The notes under the pieces: generated by a model
Database searches by the model: none
What the model saw: the letters and a program-made list of their open reading frames with translations, nothing else
Told to the model about the DNA's origin: nothing
Program-made: the position numbers and the translations under genes
Assembly (NCBI GenBank): GCA_020698575.1
Contig: CM036254.1
Coordinates: 25,024,026 to 25,088,025, forward strand
From: Bostrychus sinensis
Taxonomy: Eukaryota > Chordata > Actinopteri > Gobiiformes > Eleotridae
Length of the DNA stretch: 64,000 bases
Direction: 5' to 3'
Part shown: positions 1 through 13,100 of the stretch, piece by piece
Layout of the letters: each line of letters opens with the position of its first letter
How positions within the stretch are numbered: the stretch's first letter is position 1

Positions 1-1022
1 AGGGTGTGTTCATTTACATCATCAATGGTAAAAACTCTCTCACACTTTTCAGACATTTGTTCATTGTTTATCCAGTATACTTACCTCAATCATCTGCCAA
101 CCCTCTGGCTTAATGCTAAAATTTCACATCACCTTGCTCTATATACAGTACTTCCTTGATCTGACTCAGTGTCACATTTGGTCTCTAAGCGAGCCACTCT
201 AAACTTCAGCCATCACTAAAGTATATAAGGGTGTATCCAAAAAATTATTTATGAGCTCTTGATTGCAAATTAACTTCACATAGACTTTTCCATCTCACTT
301 TAAGTGCCGCATTCATCCTCTTGGACACACACAAACTACTTATACACAAGTATCTGAAGGATATTGTAGTTCACTTCCTGTTAATAATATGAACAAGAGG
401 AACTAGAGATATACTATTGACCTTGCTTTACCTGCGCAAAGCAAATCTCAGGCCCCAGTCAGAAAGCCACCAACAGCAGTTCACTACAGAAAATAAATAA
501 ATGAATAAAAAAAAACTGTTTTGGTTGGACATGAGTTATAGTCCTGGTTTGGCTGCCTGGTTGCTCCTCTGATGCTGCACATATGCTAAAAGTGTACATT
601 TTATTCATTGGCCGAGGTGAGGTCCGGGCGACTGCTGTGTTGTTGTGTTGTTATGAAGCATTGTGATTTATGGCCCGGTGCTGGATGCTTCAGAGAGTAT
701 AATTAGCCAATCTCGGTCTGTCATGTGCAATAAGAGCAGAGCAGGCAGAGGATCCATCATCCTCGCTCTGTCTCTCCTCTACGCCACTGTTACACCACTC
801 TGTGTTTTTCTCTGTGTCTCTTTGACCCTGAATGGCATCTCTGTTAGAAATACCAGTTTCAAGTAGCAGTTTTTGTAATAAATATTAATTCATATTGCAT
901 AAGTATAGTTGAGGCTCAAAGTGACTTAACACACACAGTGTCTACATGTTACACTAATCAGTATGTATTAACTTGATTTATCATTGTGTTTGTATACACT
1001 GAAATTACTCCTCTGTGATCAG
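1..1022. other. HGSNAT intron (upstream part), no exon seen
   Basis: AT-rich sequence before the first recognisable HGSNAT exon. It ends in a usable acceptor (AG at 1021-1022). I looked for the segment that precedes the GYLG motif in the protein and found no match, so the preceding exon lies outside the window. Nothing else is supported here. Confidence 0.6.
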
Positions 1023-1146
1023 GGGTTACCTGGGGGCCGGTGGAATCGGAGACAATGGTCTTTACCCAAACTGCACTGGTGGAGCTGCAGGATACATCGA
1101 CCGCTGGATGTTTGGAGACAACATGTACAGATATCCCACATGTAGA
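1023..1146 (+). CDS. hgsnat: HGSNAT exon (GYLG...GGAAGYIDR)
   Basis: Flanked by AG (1021-1022) and donor GTAAGA at 1147. The first base completes a codon begun upstream; the remaining 41 codons read GYLGAGGIGDNGLYPNCTGG and onward. This is the most recognisable HGSNAT block, on the lumenal side. It ends in phase 0. Confidence 0.93.
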
Positions 1147-4100
1147 GTAAGATTTCTAATGCACAGTGTTTTACCTGATTCTTTACTTACTAAACAGAGG
1201 AAAATACAGTTACAAACAAAACCATGTGTGTCTCCCTCTCCTTCTCCCAGGAGATGTATCGCACCACGCAGCCCTTTGACCCGGAGGGGGTCTTGGGCAC
1301 AATCAACTCCATCGTGATGGGATTTCTGGGGATGCAGGTGAGACAGATGTACAGTCCTGTTCAGCTAGTGCATTATTTTATTTTATCCAGAGTTAGTCCT
1401 GAGTTCAGCTCATTACTTTTCAGGGACAATAGTTGTGGTACCTAATTTGCACGTTATCCTTGGTAAAGCTTTTATGATATTTACAGGCTTAACAAGGACA
1501 CTTTTTAATGGATATTCCCAATAAATATTCAGAATTTTCCATACAGTCTTAATTTTCAAATATTGCAAAATATCTCTAAACAAACTTGAATGCAGGCACT
1601 TAAAAGAAGTCATTGACATTGTTTGTAGACCTCTTCCTAACCTTTACTTGATTGTTGTGATGACCAAGATTCTCAACAAATGAGGTGGTTAATTTATAAA
1701 GCTGAAGGTAAGGGAACACATAGATGATTTTTACTGGCATGTTCTGTTAGTAACAAGGAGGTAGAAAAAGGCCAAGAACATGCTGTGAAGCCAATAAAAG
1801 AGCAATATTTTGAAGTTTAATTTTATGTGTAGTAGCTATCTTTATTTTTGGTGATTAATTTACAGTAGGCCTATACAATGTTAGTCCATTTGAGGTTGAT
1901 AAAAAAATGAATAAAAATATATAACCACAAATTTGAAAAACCCTGGAAAAACATTTGTATTATGGCCCTGGAACAGGTTTTGTATTATGAGCCCAGAACA
2001 ATGTTTATATACTGGCCCTGGAACAACTTTGGTATAATGACATTTACATTAAACCTGCATTACCTGCATTACTTGCGTACTTACTAATTGCAGATCCGCA
2101 CAAAAGCTGTGTGTGTGAAAATGTTCACATTTTCCAGATCGTTACCTTCCCACCAGACATCACCAACCTGCATCTGTGGCTGTCTCATCTTTGCATGTTG
2201 CTGCTCTCATATATTTAAAAAGAGCTGTTATTTATTTATTAAAAAAAAAAAAAAGTTAATTGACAAATGGGTGTAGAACATATTGGAATTTGAGTTCTTT
2301 TCTAAAACAGTGTTGTCTGGAGAACTAAAACAAGGCAATAAATTAGTATATATTGGTCATAATTTTGCCTTTATAATGACAGTAAACCATGAATAGTTTC
2401 CTCATAAGATGGTTTTCCCTTTGTTAAATGCACAGCTGCCTTACTTCATTGACATTATCTTTCCAAAGTCTTAGAAACAAGCTCAGGTCTTTAGACTGGA
2501 GCTACAGAGCTACAGCCGGTGCCACTCATAACCATTTGTGTTGTGGGAAGCTGCCGGCCAAAAGCAGCCACATTGTTTTATTCCCATCGGGCGGTTCGTA
2601 CTGATCCTGTCCATCAACACATCTCAGACACTGCACCAGGTGTCCGCTGCCTTCCTCTGTGTTAGCCCACGCCCACGTCCGCAGCCGAAACATATTTATC
2701 ATCACCAAATTAATCAGGCCGCACGGGTGACTTTACAGCCCACATCTGGCTCAACTGGATCGGTGAAATGTGACCTCTTTTTCAGGGACGCGCCTCTGAC
2801 ACCCCTGTCCCAGGCCTATTGGATTTCCTCAAGGACGACTGAAATAACCAGCAGAGCACTTGTTGGTGTTTACATGCGTTTTCTCATTAAGTTTTTGATT
2901 GAATGTTGTCTGTGTTATCTCTGCCTCTTCTTTACAGGCGGGGAAGATTATTATTTTCTACAAGGGGTCAAATGTCAGCATCCTGGGACGATTTCTGGTG
3001 TGGGCAGTGCTTCTGCTAGGTAACCATCTCCACAGGTCTTAAGCTCAACATTTGTGTGAATTCCATCAAATAAAATGATTCTCATGGAACTATTTATTTG
3101 ACACCCTTGACCCTCTAAAGTAATATGGAAGTGGATGAATTTGCCTTGTAGTGTTTTTAACCTTTCTGACCTCTTTGAGACATGTATAGCTTTCAAAAGC
3201 ATCAACATAAAGGTGGACCTGATTTGATAAAAATACAGTGCAGCTCATTTATTTAAACTGAAAGGCTTTGGCTAAAGGCAAGCTGTAAAAGGAGAATATA
3301 ACTGGCTATGTTTTGCTGACAAGTACTATATATGTAGGCTGCAGTGTAATATGATATCTGTGTGATATGTTTTCTGTTCTGAAGAGGGCAGTGCCTTAAT
3401 CATACTTCTTTTAATGGGAACAGACTCCAACATTTAACAGAAGCAATATGTGCTTTTTATGTATTTGTTAAAACAGACATTGGGGGGCACAGTGACAGAG
3501 CAGTTAATGTTTTTGACTCCCAGCAAAGAGATTGTGGGTTTGATCCTTGGGCCAACCAGCTCACAATCTCTCTGGGTGGAGTCTGTAAGTCTCCCCAGAG
3601 AACTGCGGGTTTTCTCCGGGTACTCAGGCTTCCTCCCACCGTCCCAAGACATGCATGTGTTAGGACCCCTACACACTGGATGCGTTGGGTGCAGCTGCAA
3701 GTCTACTGGTGTCAGACCCACACTGCGGAGATGTGAGGTTGTTCACACTAGCTGCGTGAGCAGCTCGCTGATTCAAAAGCCAATATGAGAGTACAGCCAC
3801 ATATAACAGACTTATGGTGACTATATTTGACTAAAGAGGGGTATGTTTACTATCTCTGTAGGCTGGTCATTGCAAATGCTAAACCTTTTACAATTAAAAG
3901 TGAAAGTCCTAGTTCATGGTCCATCAGAGCCAGAAATCCTTCAAGCATTAAAAAAATGCATCAGGTATGGGTAATGCTCATGGAGGTAGCCAAAATATCT
4001 AACAATATATGCTTATTTTGTGTCTATTTTGGTTGAAGAACGCAACCCAGCGCCACCAACAAGCGTAAAAATTTGGAGAGGGTTTGATTTTTTAGGATAG

Positions 4101-7100
4101 TCGTGTCAGAACCCCATTTGACGGGTCTGTCGAGCCTCCCATCTCACGCAGGCATTGTGGCTGCTGCAATCTGCTGAGCTGGGCGCCAAAGTGAAAATGG
4201 CTCTCTGAAGCTGTCGCCACACTGTTGTTATGCATCCAGTGTGTAGGGGACCTTAGATGAATTGGTGACTCTAAAATTGCCCCAAGTGGCTGAATGTGAG
4301 AGTGAATGGTTGTCTGTCTTGTCCCTGTGACTAGCTGGCCACTGTTCAGGGTGTACCATGACAAAGGCCCAAAGTTAATGGGGTAGGCTTCAGTACCTGC
4401 GACCCCTAATGGGAATAAGAAGATGATGAATGAATAAAATGGACATGGCAGCTGTATATAATGAAAAAAATGTACTTAAACATACTGTATTAAGGTTTGT
4501 GGCATTTACGTATTACTGGTTAGTTGACTTTAAAACAAGCGCTGTTACATTTGATTATTTGAATGTGAATTCTGCAATATAATTTTCTGTGTGGCATTTT
4601 TTACACATTGCCTTAACTAACTTTACATTAGCCAACTGCAGTTCCTCAAACTTTAAATCAATTTCTAATTTAAAACCTGGACACAAATCACTTAAACGCC
4701 TCCCACTGGTATGACTCACTCCAGGCTTAGCACATTTATTGTCTCTGTTTGACTTCCCCCTCACAGGTAAACTCGACCACGTATGTGTTAGTCATAGCAG
4801 CCAGAGTCGGTCATTAGCTCAGGACGTGTGTGTGATATCCTGGTACAATTAAACTGCGTCATGTGTGGCCGTGTTTCCAGGCAGACACTCGCCTCAGGGC
4901 TTTGTACCGACTCCCATTGTCTGAATGAACTACATGTGTTTTCAGGTTTGACAATGTGTGCCATTCATGTTACATTGTAAACAAGAGCTTAATGAGGTGC
5001 ATGTTTACACCTGAGAAAGATGGAATACAAGGAACACTAACATGTTATTGGGGAATGGTTATGGTGGATTTATTATAATACAATACAAATAAATACAACT
5101 TAGATTTTGTCTATGAAAAGTCCGTTGATGAGAACACATTAACATTGTGGAAACAGAATTAATGTTAAATCTTTATAAGCTGCCATAAAGATTGTTTGTT
5201 CAAAACGTCAAAGTGCTTTTCCTGAAATGCTGCTCAGTTTGTCTCAGCTGTGGGGGCAAGAAGTAGGTAAGTCAGGTAAATTATTGGACATTATACTGGC
5301 TTTCATCAACAAAGTGATGGCTTTCAAAGATAGTAAAATTTTAGAGTGAATATCTTTATATGTTATACTCTTACATTTAATATTGTTTTGATTGATTTGT
5401 TCATCACTATAAAATGTTACATAATACACCTTTTAAAGAATTATTTTCATGGTAACTTGGAAATGCAAATTTGTTTTGATCCGTCGAGTCTGGGTGGTCT
5501 CAAAATGCAAAGTAAATCCGAACTAGCTTCTGTTTTTTGAAAAGGGGGGCGTCCCTGTGGGACAGGCCAAGTGTTATGTGACATGGTCCAGTTTGTGTTT
5601 CTGAACCAGGGACAGGAGGCTGTTAGGTCACTGTAGTAAGTGTAACAGTTGTCCAGAGAAGATCAACTGAACTGGGATACTGTCTTGTCTGTGTGTTCAG
5701 ATGAGATGTTATAAAGAAGAGGATCTTGTGTGATTCTGTGCTAGTGGAGGCTGTGTTTGCGAAGGGACACATCCTGAATGAGCAGAGCTTTGACCTGAAG
5801 TGATGATGGAGCTGAAGGAGCTGCTTCTGGAGCCTTTGAAATAAAGCTGTGTCCGAGAAATGAGGGGAAGTAGAGTGGACTAGGAACTACATATAGATCA
5901 GAACAAGATCAGTTTAAAGACATCTAGTGTAGTAAATGTTAATTGTTGTTAGGGCTGGATACTATTCAGAATTTTTTTGATACCAGTACTTAAACGATAC
6001 CTGGTTTTTGATACTGGTACCTGAGCAATACTTTTTGTTATACCTATGGTGTGTCTAAAAACACAATAATATTGAATAAAAGAACCATTTTTTTAGCAAA
6101 ATTCTTAGCTGTAAGTTAAAACCAGTAGTTTGTATGATTTATTCTTTCATTTCTTTGGTTCATACATGCAAAGGAACATTAAAGGTTCACTAGGCATTGA
6201 ACCTTTAGTATTGAATAAAAATATTTTTTTCAATACCAGTAGTATTGTAAGTTTTCTTTTAAAAATTATCGTTTAATTGTAGCCAGTTTAATGTTGCTAA
6301 CTGGAGCTGTTTAAGACAACACAGGGTGTTATAAGCCTATAATTAACTATTTCAGGTTGCTGGAGGCTGGACTCTTTCCAAGCTACTTTGGGTCTGAGGC
6401 AGGGTACAACCTGGACAGGTTAGTCAGGGCTGGCAGACATACACTGACAAACAACCATCCATTCTCTTTTTTTTTTTACCCTGGGCAATTTATATTCCCT
6501 AGGTTTCCTATCTACCGGACATGGAAGAGTTTGGACAGTGGGTGGATGAAAAATACATTGTGATCCACAGTTTATAGTGTTGACAGGACCCCATCTTCAA
6601 CTTTACAAATTTTAATACACAAAAATGTGAAAAATTATGGCCTTCTCTCTCAATTCCTAAAAGGCATGTTGCAGACAGGTGATGCTAATCACAAAGCCTT
6701 GAGTAACTGATTACCTGCAGGTGTCCAGACCTCCAGAAAAGCAGAAGTCCTGGCTGTATTATAGTCTGGAGTATTCAGGTGTGTTAACACAATGCCAGGA
6801 GGGACAAACAGTGATGGTCTTCAAAAAGAAACTGTAAAGATATTTTAGAGTTTGTTTTGCCAAAACATATTCTTAGGTTTTAACCACTATTCACTAATCA
6901 CAAATTTTACTTTATTCATAAAGAAATATTCATTACATTTTTAAATTGAGGAACTATAAGTGGGGGTTATTTCAGACTATTAAATCCTTAAGGGTCAAAG
7001 AGTTTTACAGCTGTACTATTGCATCCATAATCGTCCTGTAATACACTACGTTGCTATGGATACCATTTCTAATTATAGCCATATGTCAAATGATTTTGAG

Positions 7101-10100
7101 ATCAATCATTTTAGTTAAACTATTGATTTTCTTACTGAGTATCCATGTAATAACCAGGTTAACAAACACTCAGTCTTGTTGATTGGTCAATAATTACTGC
7201 TTGTTTTACATATATTTTAATTTATTACTGAATATAATTATATAATAATTATATTTGCACATTCATTAAATACCTGTACACCATCTAGATTAAGAAAAAT
7301 GCATCTACTGAATACATTAGATTAATGAAATTACTTTTATTTGTGAAGATCTATATAACTGCAATTTTAATGCCATTAACCATGATTTCTTTGTGACAAA
7401 TCACCCTGCTATGTCTCTGTGCCTTGAATCTTATCGCCTATTATTGTGCAGTGAGATGCTGGAAGGAAGTGAAATAAATTAGATCCATTTGGTCTCTCCC
7501 ATAGGCAATGAGTGATAAAGTAACACAGGGCCAGATAAATAAACATTAGGATTGAGGTGTTTCTGCTGTATCCTTGGTTTAGCAAAACCTTAGATGAGCA
7601 ACAAAGGATGGATGAAGCTTTTGACAGTATACTAAAGGCAGATGTTTTAAATGTTGGCTGGAGTTGGAAAGAGTTACAGTCTGCATTTTTTTTTTACTCT
7701 CTCCTCTTCTCTCTCTCACAACCAGAGCACCTGTGCCTTACATATCCAACCTCAATCATTCCACATCAAGGAAAATATCTTTTTGTCCCTCTCTACATCA
7801 ATCTAACACTGTTGTGTTTTCAAACTCCAAAAGTGAAACTGGCCCCTGATCTCATGAGCACACAATCACAATGTTATAGATTTTTTACATTGCGTTGGAA
7901 AGTGCAGCCTGTTTTATTGATTTCAGAGGCAGATAGATACATGGGACAAATCTCAGTTTTCTGCTTATGCTTATTTTCTTTGTTTGATAGTCGTCCTTTA
8001 AGGTGCTTTTGACAAACACATGGAGTAATAATAGTCCTATAGCCATTGGTCTGTTCCTCCTATTGACCTTTAAGTACATTTTCTCTGTGGAACAAGGGAA
8101 GCTGAGCCAAGCTGCTTCCAGTTTCAAACCATATGCTCTTAACATTAGCAGCTTCTCAGTGTAAGTGGAGCTCATTTTTGCAGGCACCGAACCACAGAAT
8201 TGGTATTGCATGCACAGGAACCTTACACAGTGCCAGAATGTGCTGAATTAGTAAAGTAGAAAGTCTGTATTGTTAACTTGAAATACAACTATAGCCTATT
8301 ATGCATCCAAACAACCGTCCATGTTAATTAAAATCCAACGATCAGCCTACCCATGTGAGAGATTGAAATTGAGCGGTTGTCCCACATAGCCGCCCCATCC
8401 CAGAGCGTCCCATTGCATGGATAGCCTGGAGACTCGATCCTGCCCCGGCTAGGCCATTTCCACACCATTGATTCTGTCATCTATACGCATGATGGATATC
8501 CACCTAACGAGCATGTTTGGACGCTGATGTCTGAAATGGGATTCTCTCTGGAGCACAAAATGTTTCTTTAAGTATCTAAATCATATGTAGGGCTATACTG
8601 ATATGACTTTTACTGGTCCCTATTTGAAAAGGCTATATTCTGCTATGTTGTATACATTTGACCACATCATTACTGCACAGAAAGAAAATACAGCTTGCTA
8701 AATACTCAATTTTGCTGGACTCGAAAGTTGTTCCTTTTTGAGACAAGCCAAACAATAACTAAAATAAAGCCATGCAATGTGGGAATTTCTTTGATTGCTT
8801 TGTAAACAAACCCAGCTTCTAGCATCTCTTATGTTAATTTCTAAGAGGTAAAAGACAAATATTAATAAAATTGGATGTTTTTTATTTGTCATTTAGCCTC
8901 CTCTGTGAGCTGTGATTGGAGTGATACAGTTGAAAATATTCACCACATGTTAAAAACTAATAGGTAGAGAAATTCAGCCAGATGACATTTTAAAGGGGGA
9001 ATTCTTAGCCCCTAAATGCAAAATGAATTTGACCTTAACAATCATTAAGATTTTTACCTAATATTATGTGTTGCTAAAACAGCTAGGTTTTAATTAACTA
9101 TCCTACTGTAAAGGCTCAAGGCAGCTAGATATTGAGCCATTTGCTGCTTCAGTGAGTGGATAGAGAACATCCACTCACTGACACATACATACAGCGGGTC
9201 AATTGGTACTAGAGACTGAATACATGCAGAATGTGTTATATTTTGCTAATGCCCCTTTGCTCTTTAACAATGTCTTGCTGTCTACTTAACTTTGTTGCCA
9301 AAAAGTGCACTCGATAAAAAATATTGCCACCAAAGCCAATTGTAACTCCACTGTACTGCATGTTTTCAAGTAATATCTCACCTTAATTGTAGCTTGTCTT
9401 CTGTCAAGATAGGCTTATTATTAATGTATGTTAGTTGATACCCATAAAGCACTTATTACACTATGTGCTGTAATATTTCCTTGAATGCTTTCCATTGCAG
9501 CTTTAATTACTGTATAGTTTGACGTGAGTTTGACACTGTTGCAGGTGGATAAGTCTCTGATAAGTGCAACATACAGAGTGATGTGTCTGCAGTTCCTATA
9601 ATGCGTGTACATGAAACAGAGGCAGCACTGATGGACTTTCACTGCTCTGCCACATAATCGGTTAATCCTCTGGACCCCGTTCATTCTGTTGGCCCACGTT
9701 TTAGTCTCCCGATACGGGCTGCTTTATCGCCTTCATCGATTTAAAATCTGTTTCATTTCCACCCTCAGGGAATCTCTGCAGCCATCCTTACTAAGTGCAC
9801 GAGAGACACGGGATTTATACCTGTCAATAAAAACCTTTGGTAAGTGCTTCCTGACCCTCTAAATCCAGCCACTTTTTTCCCTCACAAAAGAAAGGATGGG
9901 TTTCCAGCAGGCACAAATCAAGGCTGCTAAAACACGCGTTTACTTACCTCTAACGACAGCTCTGGCCGTAAATAATCACCCTCTCTGTCGGGAGTGTGAG
10001 CTGCTACATCCTCCGACATGATCCTTCTACATCACAGCCAGAAATGAAACCATGGTTTATCTGCACCATTTAAACAGCTATACTGAGTTTTAGCTGTGTT

Positions 10101-13100
10101 TGAAACTGATCAAGCTATAGACATTTCATCTGTGGTAATGTTTTTAACTCTTATGGAGGAAATCTAAAATAACACTATGTCTAAATATCTATTTTTTACC
10201 CTAAAGTTATGATGCACTAGAAATGGATTAATCTTTTTCCGCTTATTCTTATCAAGGGTCATGACTTGCTGGAGCCTATTCCAGCAACTATGAACTTGAG
10301 GCAGGGTACATCCTGGACAATGGCCTAGTTAGTCACAGGGCTGACAGACAACACTCGCATTTATTAACTATGAGCAGAATGCGCAGATCCACTTACAGTA
10401 TACATACATGTCTTTAAATGATGGAAGGAAGCCCTTACATAGAGAGAAACATTGCTGTAAAAGTCAATAGCGTGCCTAGATTGACTCAAGCATGGAAAAA
10501 CAAAAGGGACAAATTTGAGATTTTTGTCACCTTTACTGTTGCTGTGTGTTTTAAAGGTTCTATGAGCAGTATATATTTTTTATATTTCATAAAAATGACC
10601 CACGTCTTGTTTATGTTTACATTTTTTGTTTTGGTTATAAAACCTTGCATTGCCAATCGTCCAATCAGAAACGGGGAAAGACCAATACAAGTTCATATGC
10701 TGCTTCTAGCACCTTTTAATACAATGTTAAAAATGTGAATAAGATTAGTTTATATGAAAGCAACTTCTATAGTGCTGTAAAACCGATCCCCTAAATTATT
10801 CCATGCCTTTAGAAAAACACTACAGCACCTTCATATGTTTGCAGTACTTTTAGGTGAAAAACAGCTCAGTTACTCCTTTAGATGACTTTACAACCTGTGC
10901 ATTGGTCCTAGAGGCTCTTAATATGAAGTGAATCATTTTAATGTTTTGACGGGAAGATGACCATTTCATCTGTGATGTGTAAGCAAATTTCCCATGATGC
11001 TCCACATGGGCTGCCACTAACCTATCTACTGCTATTACCTGCTTGGCTTTTATAGGCAGTTCATCATGCATAGTTTATCGAGCTCCTGCCTGGATGTCTT
11101 GGAGTAATTAACTCTCAGGCCAAGAGTCCTTTTTGGCCCCACTTCAGCCAAGATAAAAAATAAAAGATCCTACTGTAAGTGCAGCAGTCTTCGTACATTA
11201 GATAATATCACATCAAACATTGTTGCACTTAGAGCAGACAGAAACATGGCAGGCTGGCACAGCTCCACTCGGCACGTGCCAGAGATCCACTGCTGGGGCT
11301 CTGGGCTTGGCCAAAAAACTGTCCTGTGGATTGAGCTCGGTGTGTTATTTATCTGTACTAAAGGAATGATAGAGTCAGTTTTTTTACAGTGTTGTTCACA
11401 CAGTGCTGGTTACAATCTCCAAAACTGCTACTGCATTAGTGTAAGTTACACTAAAATAGTGAAAATATAACACTGACTATTTAACTAAAACTCTAACCCA
11501 AATTTGAACAGCTCCTGTATTGATTAAATTAGGATTATACAACCAAACACGTGACAAAACCTAAGCACTAAAACTAGTGATTAAAAAGTAACCTTTTTAC
11601 TAGTAAGTAAAAAGGTTCTGTACAAAGCTAACATGGTCCACAACATGCAGCTAACAATTTTCAATTCAATTTTTTTTATATAGCCCAATATCACAACAGC
11701 AGTCACTTTAAAAGGCTTTACAAACAGTCACACAATCAAACATAAACACACAATCAGACATAAACAATAACTAAATTAAAACGTCCCATGACATCCCGTG
11801 ATTAGACCCTCCTTCTCAGTTAGGAAAAACACCTAAAAAACCCAACTGTGGGGGGAAAAAAAGAAGAAACCTTATGGAGACCACATTGAAGGAGAGATCC
11901 ACTCCTAGGACGGATAGGCAATAAACATTGTCCATAAGTACTGTATCACACTAAACCTAGGACTATCCTGATGCATTCACACCAGAAGTGTCATGAGCAA
12001 CTAAAGTAACCAGCAACCAGTCAATAATTTCCATTGCACATGTACAACAGGGAGCAATAAGTGACATGGGCAATGTAAATCATGGACACTCAGCACCATA
12101 GGTCTCATCTAAACTAGCCTCAACATTGTGCAAATAAGAAGCAACATCACCTAAGCTCACAGAACATAATTTTATAGAATGAATGGAAGACGGCCAAGCT
12201 AAAATTGAATAAATAATCCCTTTTTCAACAAGCCATTTTATAGGACAGGGCTCACCTAAATTATCCCTCTAATTTTATAGTTGAAGCACCATTAATGCAT
12301 AACTGAACTTCATGCCTAAATCTAATTTTAAAAAATACAAAAAAAAAATTCACCTTTTATATTCAAATATTTTTTTCAGAAATAAGCCAGGAAGAAATCA
12401 GAACCATAATTGAACCATAATTCCAATGGTCTTTGGTCCACAGGTCATTGTCCTATGTGACCTGTATGGGCTGTTTCTCCTTCCTGCTGCTGGGAGCCAT
12501 GTATTTTGTTACTGATGTCAAACGCTGGTGGAGAGGATGTCCGTTTATATACCCAGGTACTATTTATTCAGCCCATTGTTTTAAAGTGTTTAATGGTTTT
12601 TGCTGATGCAGAGGATTTGGTGAAGGTTATAATATCACTCTTTTACCTGCGGCTACTCTGTGCATCAGGATAATATTTTACTCTGCACCTCAAAAGCCAA
12701 TAGAACAGCCAAGCAGAGGTGGGATCAGCAATTGAGTCTTTTGGAGAAGAAATACAACCATGTAGGCAAAAAGTCAGCCATTTGCCAAAACCAAACTGTC
12801 ACTGGGGCAAATGAACCTGTTCAAAGAAATTGATTATAGCACACAATAATTACAGCGATCAACATAATAGACAAATTACCTTTGGCATTCATAAATTCAC
12901 AAAACAATGTCACCAGTTAATTCAAAATAGAAATAAAAAACTCTTAAAACTAAATGATGTTTTGAATGAGTATTTGCCCCTCCTCTTAGTAGCTGCAGAT
13001 TGAAGGTCCACCCCTTTGCTGTGGCCTATAGACTCCAAGACACACTCCACTGAGACACAAGTAATCGCACTTCATTTAACAACTACAGCTGTCGGTGTAA

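Noticed and set aside
2538..3023. 161-codon open frame overlapping an HGSNAT exon
   Set aside because: Only the 2938-3019 part is coding, and in a different reading frame; the rest is intron.
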